Source: Arctopsyche grandis (Eukaryota; Arthropoda; Insecta; Trichoptera; Hydropsychidae). Taken from it: a DNA stretch of 64,000 bases. Positions 50,401 through 60,131 of this stretch are shown piece after piece. The first letter of the stretch is position 1. The number at the start of each line of letters is the position of its first letter. The stretch lies in NCBI RefSeq assembly GCF_051622035.1, contig NC_135358.1:22138501-22202500 (forward strand), read 5' to 3'. Below the pieces are notes generated by a model that was given only the letters and a program-made list of their open reading frames with translations, had not been told where the DNA came from and searched no databases. The position numbers and the translations under genes are program-made.

Positions 50401-53400
50401 TTATTTCTTTTCTCTCCTACGTGTTCTTTTTTCGAATCTTTAACAATCATAATCTGAAAATTAAGATCACATAATAAATAAAATGAATTATATAAAAAAA
50501 AACAGTACAATTATAAATTTAGCAAATATTACATCAGATTCTCCATCTGCTTTGTGAAGTGGCAAATCGCTAGAAACAAAAAAAAAAGTAAGTGTATTTA
50601 TAAAATATATTTATTAATTAAGTCGCTATCAATTTCTTACTCAAGACAATCTTCTTCGGTCATAGAAACTTTACCTGAAACAAAATAGAAAAAGATATAT
50701 TTCTGAGAATTCAGTTAAGGCAAAAAATAATTTCAAAATTATTAAAATTAAAATAAAACTAACTTGTGTTAGAAACCATTATTACATATTCCTCATCTAT
50801 GAGTTCTTCAAAATTTCCTCCATCTTTTTCAGAAAAATGTTTACCATCGGCTATTTGTTTTAAATATTTGTTCCTGTTGAAAGTTTTTCTTCAGTAAATT
50901 TAGAATAGCAAAATATTTCACAAACAAAATGAATACGTTTAAGTAAAATATTCACCGATTCGCTTCGAAATCATCAAAATTAACCACCAATGGTTTCAAT
51001 CTACCATAAGCCTTCTGTATACATTCACAAATGTTGTATAACAGTTGTACATTTCCTGGATAGTATTTTTCTTGCCCAGTATATTTTCGCAAAGCCGAAT
51101 GACATGTAGAGTAGTGAATTGCCTACAAAATCATACAAACATGTACATACATATACATATTATAATAAGATGTTATTGAATTTTAGTTAAAATTTTATGT
51201 TTTATTCCAAGTACCATATATCTCATTTTATGTCTAAAGCCCTCCAAATGCCTCAATATTGTGCGGGGATCACCTCGTGTTCCACACAAACTACAAAAAT
51301 AAGCAGGCTCCTTATGATCATCTTTAATTAGTTCCACCATATACTCCAAACCAATGATAGGTACACTAAAATATTTTGGAAATGGTAAATTAAAGAATCC
51401 TCACAAAAAAGAAAAGAAAAGTGGGACACTACATACTCAATCGATTTTAAGTTGTCTTCTAAAGCGCTAGACAATTTTACAATTTCTTCAATACCAGGAG
51501 GGACGGGTTCTCCAGGAGCCACCACCACTTCTTCAACGGCACGAGTGGCTGAAAACGAACATTAAAAAAAATTTAAAAGCTTTTATATTATATTTATAGA
51601 CATATTATAGTAATTTATATACATTTCAGAAAGGAAAAACCTGAACTATTCTAGCATCTACAAACTTAAAATTCGATACAAATTTAAAAATGGACACACA
51701 ATATCTATGCACCAAGCCATCGATATGTATGTTTTATGTATTACTTCAAAAAATTTGCTTCCATGTGTTAAAAATAATATAAAATCTTAAATGAATTAGC
51801 GCTTCAACAAAAATAATAATAAAATACGTCATAAGACAATTCTTTTAAAACTAATATTCAATCTGGATAAAAACCGAAATAAATAAAAAGTTTTCTGGCT
51901 CTCCTAAATATTTTGACAGGACAGAAAAGTCTGTCCGAAAAGTATTCGACATATGGATATTGTAAGTCAATGATATGCCTTAGGTAACATACCTGTAGCA
52001 TTTGTTTGACTTTTATTAGGTTTATTGGATTCTCTTGTATAATACGGGTGCTCTTTGACGATTGCTGCAGACCATGAAGTCCTCGATAAAATTTGAATAT
52101 TATGTTTCTTTCCATGGAGATGACTCTGTGGATAGAATAAAATAAATTAATAAGGAATATGAGTTTTTATTAAGTTTGAAAATGAGAAAATCACCTGCAA
52201 AAACACTTCTCCCAAACACGTAGCGCCACAAGGAAAGCAGAGATAAGTCCAAAATGTATTAGTGCGAAACCGCGATACCATAGGATGAACTGAGCCATTA
52301 TCGAGATGTATCACTTCTTTGTTGAGAAACTCTTGAATGTCCTTATCCGATTTTGCCTTGTCATCAGGCTTCTGTAATGATGTCATTTATGTGTCAATAA
52401 ATTTTATTAATAAAATATTTCAAACATAAAGATTTGTTCCTGAGGTATACATTAAAATACTCATTTCCATATTATTAAAAAAATAAAATTAAGTAAAAAC
52501 AAAAGTAGCATTTATTTATAAAACTGAAGGAAATTATTATTAGAACACTTTTTTCGTATTCATGAAATTTTTTTTACTAATATATAATAAGTAATTGGTT
52601 AATTTTGAACAGGAGAACACACAACTTAATATCCATATCCATAATTGGATCTTCCATAAAGTGCATTGAAAAAAAGACACAGACGGCTATACACGAAAGA
52701 CGACGACCAACATAGGACGATTAGACTTTCAGATGTATGTTGATAAATTTTCAGCAGCAGAGATAGTGATGAGGGCATTAGTTCTTCATAAAAAATTTCT
52801 TCTGGTTTAATTCCTTTTTAATATACATATGTACATACATAACAAACAAGATATATATTTATCATTTTCTATACCAAAATGTGGTGTATCTTTCCTACAA
52901 CCAAAAAAAAAAAACATACCGTATCATGATTTTCTCACCTTTGGAGTCCAGTAAATTAGAAGTATTAGCTTATTTTTTAATATTGTAATTCTTATGATAA
53001 ATTCCCGAAAATCAGGATACAAATGGTATTAAAAAACAAAGCATGTTTTAAATCATATTTTATTGAGCTTCTTAAATAAAAAACGATATCTTCAATTTGA
53101 AGATTTTGTTTCAAATCACTTTTGTATAGAATAATAAAACGTTTACCACACGAAAGGGCGGCAGATATATGTGTATAATTTTATACGCAATATGACAGTA
53201 AATGTGTCCTTAAATATTGTATAAGAACACAGTGTGAGAAAACATACATTAGGAGTAAGTTATTAGTCAAATAATATGATGAGGGACAAGAGGAAGGGTC
53301 GATTGAAGAATATGATATATGTACATATTCTTTAGGATCAAGGAATCTTATAGCCTAAACTTGACGCCAAAACATCGTGAAATACATTAATGTTTACCAA

Positions 53401-53706
53401 AAATATATATTTAATTATTTATACACACATAAAATGCTTGGTAAATAAACGTGGCGAAAAAACAGTGTACATTTATGTATGTATGTATATACATACGTAC
53501 ATTGTAGCAAATATTGTAAAAATACAATGTAGTTCAAATACCAAAACAACCCAATCAACAACTGATGCTTCGAATAATGGTATGATTTTTCATTTAATTG
53601 AATACACATATGTATAATGGCATTTGAGAATTATCACAACATTATACGAAAATAGTACAACACAAATATTTAAAGGTATGAAAAAGGGAATAAATACCTT
53701 AGACAT
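44422..53706 (-). CDS. CG7065-like protein with two U1-type zinc fingers (25 exons)
   Basis: Hand-assembled exons, 5' to 3': 53698-53706, 52195-52371, 51993-52125, 51437-51548, 51215-51365, 50956-51122, 50764-50873, 50641-50674, 50533-50569, 50396-50453, 49989-50304, 49854-49893, 49463-49628, 49221-49392, 48723-49085, 48540-48606, 48312-48468, 48052-48229, 47774-47957, 47463-47687, 47190-47367, 46702-46834, 46399-46628, 45708-45865, 44422-45630. All introns are GT-AG, phases agree, and the total is 4,764 bases (1,587 residues). Zinc finger 1 is C48-C51-H64-H70 (C-x2-C-x12-H-x5-H), split by an intron. Finger 2 is C168-C171-H183-H189. Residues 449-561 and 705-816 are two copies of a W-rich module (HPxYxxEW...). 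Residues 562-682 are Arg/Ser/Asp-rich, 817-1132 mostly helical, and the C-terminus has a 6-residue repeat and RGG motifs. Such fingers usually bind RNA or RNP proteins, so a nuclear RNA-processing role is inferred. The first exon (MSK) is the least certain; a start at 52,386 is an alternative. The family name is from memory. Confidence 0.8.
44700..44940 (-). repeat. 18-bp coding minisatellite (MNVGNS units)
   Basis: The last exon of the CG7065-like gene holds about 13 tandem 18-bp units encoding (M/L)N(V/A/I/F/T)(G/S)N(S/Q/P). The units nearest 44,850-44,930 are almost identical and the others are diverged, which points to recent expansion at one edge. The reading frame is kept throughout. 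The opposite strand has a spurious frame of 'IHRIAN' units. Confidence 0.9.
46953..47156 (+). mobile_element. Helitron-like non-autonomous element, copy 2, in an intron
   Basis: A 204-bp copy of the 4,123-4,352 family: it starts TCTAATATATAATTTCGAAA after an A and ends CGAGCGAAGCCGTGTAAAAA, then CA and CTAG before a T. It sits inside the intron between the exons at 47,190-47,367 and 46,702-46,834 of the large minus-strand gene. It ends only 33 bases from the donor side of that intron and evidently does not break the reading frame. Confidence 0.7.
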
Positions 53707-54606
53707 TTTGCATAAGTTTTTTCGTTCTTGCGATGATAATCTTGTTCCTTTCTGATGCACTTATCACGATACATTAATGAAAATAAACATTAAACAGAAT
53801 CAAGAAATTCTTTTCTTATCCAATTTAATGTTTAGTAAAAAGCAACAATCATTACACTCCCGATAATTTTCTTGAACGATCTTCACTGATGGATTGTACG
53901 AGAAAAACGGCTCCTTACTGCAGCACAACTGTAATTAAAGACACTATTTAACGGGGTGAAATAATAATAATTTCAGTTGACAATAAATAAATGAAGGAAA
54001 ATCTTACCACTTCAGGGCGATGTATTTTATTAGATTTTAATGAAAAAAATCTTTTAAATACATTTCCTGGTTTGTTATTTTTCATATGAATTCAAATTTG
54101 TAAGAAACTCATCTTCAAAATGATTTTTTTCTAATTTAAAAATGTGATTAATGAGTATCATTTCTTTTTTTTATAATAGAAGACTATTTTGAACTACCCT
54201 TTCGGTAAAATCTTGTTTTTTATTAATGTAAATTTAAAAATATATGTATGTTTATTATAAAAGATAAAACATTGCAAAAATCTAGCTATATAATATATAT
54301 ATATATATACAATCAACCTACGGCTGTCCACTGTAGAACAGTGAACTCTCAGGTACAGTTTACTGAGCAAAATAACAGCTCAGTCTGGAGATCAGAGCTA
54401 CGAGCCACATTTTCACGCTGTAGAAATTGTTATCACCTTCCTGCAGGGGGGTCCAGTAAACACTATTTGGTATTATTTTCTAAAAAATGTAAAATTCAAC
54501 CTAGGGCATCTGGAATTCCCATGATGATAGCAATGTTTGCTGGTTCATCGATATTTTCATAATCACACATAACTATACCATTTTATTATCCTTAATGACT
54601 AATATT

Positions 54607-54610
<4 letters not shown>
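53707..54610. other. 5' flank of the CG7065-like gene
   Basis: Contains the presumed 5' UTR and promoter of the minus-strand gene just above 53,706. No TATA box or initiator stands out. A 104-codon plus frame at 54,248-54,562 partly overlaps a (TA)n stretch and has no motif. Confidence 0.35.

Positions 54611-54688
<78 letters not shown>
54611..54688. repeat. (TA)n microsatellite
   Basis: Nearly pure TA dinucleotide tract of about 78 bases. Confidence 0.95.
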
Positions 54689-54690
<2 letters not shown>

Positions 54691-55387
54691 GTTGAAAGAG
54701 TGATATAATCCTGTCACTAATCGAATAACCGAATTTCGCATTTCAATATAGAACCCGTTAATAATAAACTACAACGTTTTTACACAGGTTTATAGTTAAT
54801 CATCTAATTATACATATGTAATAGTGTACAAATGTATTATATTATACAATCGGACAATATAAACCATTTACAATATATGAAAGAATTATTATGAAATTCA
54901 AAGTTAGCTCATAGAACTTTCAAAAAATCGTTCACTAGTATTTTTGCACCATATATACATACATATGTTACAGCCTTAGTGTACATTTCGTTCGTTCATG
55001 AAAATACTAGTTTATTCATATATGAACCAATCTGGCCAGTTATAGTGTACAAAAAAGAACAAATCGACAAACAAACTGGTTTGTTCATGTACAAACTATT
55101 AGTTTAAGTATTCTCAATCGTTTGTTCCATCCTCTATATAACATATATGCTTACCCTGGATTGCTATATTTTTAATATTAGCGGAAACAGGAATTACAGC
55201 AACGTTGTAACGCGGTTTCCATAGGATTTTCCATTTCAAATACTCACAGTTCAAAGTTCATAGTTAAAAACATCAGGTGAGTCTATTTGAAGATAGCTTT
55301 CGACTGTTAGCACTTAAACTAATACTAATAGTTTATGTATGATTAGAGTAGTATGTTCATGAATAAAACGGAGTGAACACTTGGACA

Positions 55388-55452
<65 letters not shown>

Positions 55453-57380
55453 TACATACGTAAATATAAAAGTGTATATAATGTACCAATTGTACGTTGT
55501 ACATCTGATTTTCAATTGTCAATATATTTTACGTATAAAAAATGGTAAATGAGAGCCGTATAACTCCAAAATTGTTTTTAAATGGTAATATTAAAAAAAA
55601 AATCAGAAAAATCATATGACCGCGTATAATTCCTCGGCTTAAAAACTACAATATGAGGCTTTCGGAATTTCAATTTTTTCTTTCAATAAACAGCTTTAAC
55701 TGATGTGCATGATCATTTTTTTTGTATAAATGATCATATAAATGTACCTAAAATAAAATTTTGCATTATTTGTAGATTTGTATAATGTATTTCTACGGTA
55801 AAAATACAATAACCCTAATTATTAAAAATTAATATGTATCGATCCGTTTTTATTTGGCGGCATGCAATGCCTAGTATTACATATTTCTGAATACTGTGCG
55901 TAGAATTTTATCTTTTGAACATGCATATTTAACAGCGTCGTCACAATATAATGTTTCGACCATATAATCTGGTCTAAGCTATTCAACGTACCGATATTTT
56001 GCATAAAATTTTGAGTATATTTACAAAATTTATTTTATTTTAGAGAAGGAAAGTATTCTTGACAACAGCATTATTTTCAATTTTTAGTTGTTTTTTTCAA
56101 TGGTATCATTATTTTTTTATCCAAAACCCTAAGTAGAATGAAAAAAAATATTATTTGTTATTTGTATGAATAGCGTGAATTTTCAGTATTCAGGTTCCGA
56201 AAATTCGAAAAATTATCTGTGAGAATTTTTATAGTATCTACTGTGAATATTTTATTTTACCTTTCGAATAACATATACAAAACTTGATAAAAAAAACAAG
56301 GTGAATGCTGAGAAAAAAGTAAAAGATGTAATACAAATTTGTATCCTTCAAAGTATTATCCTTTGGATAGTCACAACAGTATTTTGATATACGTAGCCGT
56401 TTGGATCAAATCTAAGTGGGTATATGAACATTTGTTATATAAAATTGGATGAGAAGGACAAGTAGTTAGTAAATTTCCAAAATATATGAGAACAATAGGC
56501 GCACGGTAACTTTTCAACAATTGTGTATCATCAAAGTCTATAGACGATCCAGTCTAATTCCATTTATTGTTTTGCGACACAGTAATATCACAGTTTTCGT
56601 GTAATTCCGTAGATCTTTCCAAATTTGAAATATTTTTTCGTTCACTACGTATAATATGTTCATGGCAAGTGATGTTTTGCAATGGAAACAATCTCTACAC
56701 TATACATAGGTATATTCAATGCTATTGATGGTGGACAGTCTTAAGAAGTCAATATATTTTGATTCCCCGAGATTTATTTTATTTGAGTCTACCTCTGAAT
56801 TTTCATTAGAAAACGTTCAGTTCTAACATTCTTTCTCCACAAGCAACATCAATAAAAATGAGATTTCATTTGAATATCAATTCCAATTGATTTAAAGTAT
56901 TGGTTTTCAACCAACAGAACGGTGAAAATTGGAGAAACATTGTACAGACTGCTACTGCAGAAATAAAAACCAATATTTCTATAGCACTATGTATACATTC
57001 AGCTTTTATTTAAAACCATCCGTCTTATTTCTCATAATAAAAAAAATTATGTAAAACACTTAAATATTAAGTCCATTAAGAAGGCTAAATATAGCTATCA
57101 ACTCTTCACCCAACAAAGTCTCTACTAGGGTAGAGTTTTGGTCTGGTAGAATCTGCTTTAGTTCTTCTTTTGGTTGGGCTATGCGTGAAAGAGCTCTTCC
57201 TCTAGGTGGCCACCTCACTTCTGAACAAAGGAGATAGATTTTGGCATATTCTTACAGCATTAGGAATACTCTGGAGTTCAGTATAGATAGATTACGAATT
57301 AAATTTACGACCTTCATCATAGTTGTGTAGAAACCTTTCTCAGACCGACAACAGTTCAGGGACTGTCAGCTGAAAACCAT
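54689..57380. other. AT-rich spacer with a second (TA)n tract
   Basis: No gene supported. A (TA)n tract of about 55 bases lies at 55,393-55,447. Degenerate inverted wording (TTTGTTCATG / CATGAACAAA type) recurs around 54,990-55,090. Confidence 0.4.
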
Positions 57381-58800
57381 TCATTTAGAGTTTAGCTGAG
57401 AAGTCAATGTACTGATGAAGACTTGTTGTGTCAAGTCTATCGGGCCGCTATAGAAGGGTAACACTGATAAATGTCGCTCTCCGTTTGTAGTATAGTCATT
57501 CACCGTATTTCTTTTATCTACCATCGCATAATATATCGTTATCATCAACGGTGTATAAATACGACATATGTGTGTTAAAATGTGAACTTCAGGTAGAGTT
57601 ATAGACGACGGAGACAAAAAGGTCTCATGTAAAAGGGGAACCGTTCGAATAGTAAAAAAAGACGATTGGCAAGCCTGTATATAGCAGCCAGTGACCAAAG
57701 ACGCAGTTGATAAAGACGATTATGGAATGCAGAGTTAATACTGACCGGCTGTCACTCGAGTACTGAGGGCAGGGTGGACGCATCGGATTCCACCACCACT
57801 GATGCCACTCACTCTTCGACTTTCACTGATACTTCACTCCACAGACTTCACGCTCGCCGGAAGCCGAATCCACAACCGTCAAGGGTCGCCGTCGATTGTC
57901 GACGCAATTTACTGTCGACCACACGCTGGCATTGTCGCCAACTTACGCATTAGGCATAAGCATCTATCAATGTTGGCGCCACACAATTGCTATTTTGACA
58001 GCTCGGTGATTATTTCGCACGAAGCGATCTCGCACACGTCAACTAAAATCTGGAACCCGAAAATTCCATCCATCGAGATTTTTCCAGGCCAACTATCATA
58101 CTAACGAGAACTCGAGTACCAGATAATCCATATTCACGATTTTCATGGCAAAGATTATCGTTCACGCGGTCGCAACGTGCGAAATGATCCATTTACCTTT
58201 TTGACTACATACATAATTAAAACTGATTTAAAATAAAAATATGTTGCGTTGCGTTGTTTGTCGTAGGAATCTATTCAAAACTATATTTTTTCTATTTAAT
58301 ACAAACTTGATTCAAGGTTTTTTTTACATCGTATCGGTCGATAACGATGTTTTATATAAAGTCTTTAGCCTGTAGGAATGCAGTACAACTTTTATGGGCC
58401 TGAATCAGCGGCGGCTTATAATACATTGAAAATAAGCGCGCGCTTGGGGCCCCCGAATCTTGGTGGCCCCGAAATGGGCCTTTTCTACCAAAATTTACAA
58501 CTTACAAATTATTATAATTGTCCAAAATATGTTCGTAATTAATTAATTCCTATTATGGGGGATGATCGAATGAGACGACTGACATGTTGATGCACATGCT
58601 TTATTTATGACAGCTGAAGGCAGAGTGGGGTAGCTACTCTGAACATACGTTGAGTTGGTCCCCACTCGTAGGAAGGTGACCAAACTCAACCATGTCGTAT
58701 AGCGAGCCACCACACTATTTTACGTAGTATTTTAAAATAGTGTATATTTTATTCCAAAACTAATAGTGTTTCAAGTATATAAATAAAAAATATATGGTTT
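57381..58800. other. GC-richer spacer with unassigned frames
   Basis: Frames of 105 (-, 57,381-57,698) and 100 codons (+, 57,802-58,104) lie in DNA that is GC-richer than its surroundings. There is no domain or splice support. GC-rich segments near 58,410-58,480 (GCGCGCTTGGGGCCCCC) look like degraded transposon termini. A retroelement relic is likely, but I cannot name the family. Confidence 0.3.
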
Positions 58801-58812
58801 TGTAAAATCCTA

Positions 58813-59415
58813 ATGAAAAACCATATACTGAAAAGCAAGGTAAGAAACGATGATAGCATTTTTTTACTTAAGTGGTGGCATCAAATTTCAAATGCGCTTG
58901 GGCCCCCCCATTTACTTGATCGGTCACTGGCCCGAATTGAGATCGGTGATCTCATTCAATTCTCCAGATCACAAGTCGCACGATTACATTATTGGACTCT
59001 TATGCGAGCATGCAGGGCCAACCTCGAACGAGATTTTTCAATCGCCCCAAGGGCACAGATTCAACTCACTCCGATCCAAGTAACTAAGAGCCTGAAGAAA
59101 CACGAAAGATTCTCATCAACCAGCTGTGCATTGAATGACCGACCAGAATACCAGCCGCAGACGCCAGTAAAACCCTGCCAGCCACCACAATTAATTCGCC
59201 ACCAGAGTTCAGCCAGTCCCTCCACCGAAGTTGAGCAACTAGCTCTTTCGCCGCTAATAAACTCTACCTGTACTTACAATTCCGCTTTTGATTCGCTTTT
59301 GACCGACTCTCTGAATTTAAAAATTCCTCATCTGCTTGGTATTACCGATAAAAAACATAGAATTTTTTTTAATACAGTGAAATATTTATTTTACGAGGGA
59401 ATCATTAACAATTAA
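58813..59415 (+). CDS. Hypothetical 200-codon ORF
   Basis: The longest unspliced plus frame outside the recognised genes. Its middle (58,900-59,330) is GC-richer than the flanks and encodes a Pro/Gln/Ser-rich segment (PEYQPQTPVKPCQPPQ). The ends, especially from 59,340 to the stop, return to AT-rich sequence. There is no signal peptide, membrane segment or recognisable domain. A repeat-derived or retroelement origin is suggested by the stretch GCGCTTGGGCCCCCC near 58,892, which echoes 58,436-58,455. I keep it as a low-confidence hypothetical. Confidence 0.22.
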   Translation: MKNHILKSKVRNDDSIFLLKWWHQISNALGPPHLLDRSLARIEIGDLIQFSRSQVARLHYWTLMRACRANLERDFSIAPRAQIQLTPIQVTKSLKKHERFSSTSCALNDRPEYQPQTPVKPCQPPQLIRHQSSASPSTEVEQLALSPLINSTCTYNSAFDSLLTDSLNLKIPHLLGITDKKHRIFFNTVKYLFYEGIINN

Positions 59416-59568
59416 AAAAAAATAATAAGAATTGATTTGAATGGCTTAAAAATCTATGAATGATCACAATATTCCTCGTATATTAAAGATTATATATGTA
59501 AAATGTATACAAAAAAAACCCCTGTTCAAGCACACAAAAAATTTAGAAATTACGAGTCGGTTGAATGA

Positions 59569-59724
59569 GAATGCGTCGTCCACAAACACGGTATCTACAC
59601 CCGATATTTACGAAATTTTCCATATCCAGTTCTCATATTGCATCCTTTGTAATTTAGGAACTGGTTATGGAAAATTTCGTAAATATCGGGAGTAGATACC
59701 GTGTGTGTGTGGACGACGCCATTC
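59569..59724. repeat. Long hairpin, about 60-bp arms
   Basis: The left arm contains GTCGTCCACA, ACGGTATCTAC and CGATATTTACGAAATTTTCC. The right arm is the complement (GGAAAATTTCGTAAATATCG, GTAGATACCGT, GTGGACGAC). The loop is about 20-25 bases (from about 59,640). The arms are over 90% identical by eye. It is 400 bases upstream of the C18orf63-like gene. A miniature palindromic transposon is most likely; a structured RNA is possible. Confidence 0.65.
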
Positions 59725-60131
59725 GGTCGAACGAAGTAGACCCATTAAATGAGGATTTTTTATTACAAAAAAATTCAACTGGGTATGTAATTAAATCGTC
59801 TTAGAAACTCAAGTACTGAAATGATGTGAGAATAGACGTTAAACATTAAATTGATTATTTTAATGGTGTGTGAATGAATATGGCCGAAAAGAATGCTCAT
59901 ATAGACCAGTTTTCTAAATTGTGGCGAGTGGGGGCGCAATTTTTGCTCGGAAAATTTCACTAATTTCAATAGGTATGTCTGAATTGTACTTAAATTCAAA
60001 TTCAAATCGTATCATATTATGCACGAAATACTTTCTATCTTACACTATATTGTATGTATATAAGCAGTAATTACAAAACTAAAAAAAAAAATAGTAAATA
60101 AAAAATGCCTTCTCAGATACAATAATTAAAT

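Noticed and set aside
57955-57990. LTR-retrotransposon primer binding site (TTGGCGCCACAC)
   Set aside because: There are no paired long terminal repeats or gag/pol frames nearby; the string alone is too short.
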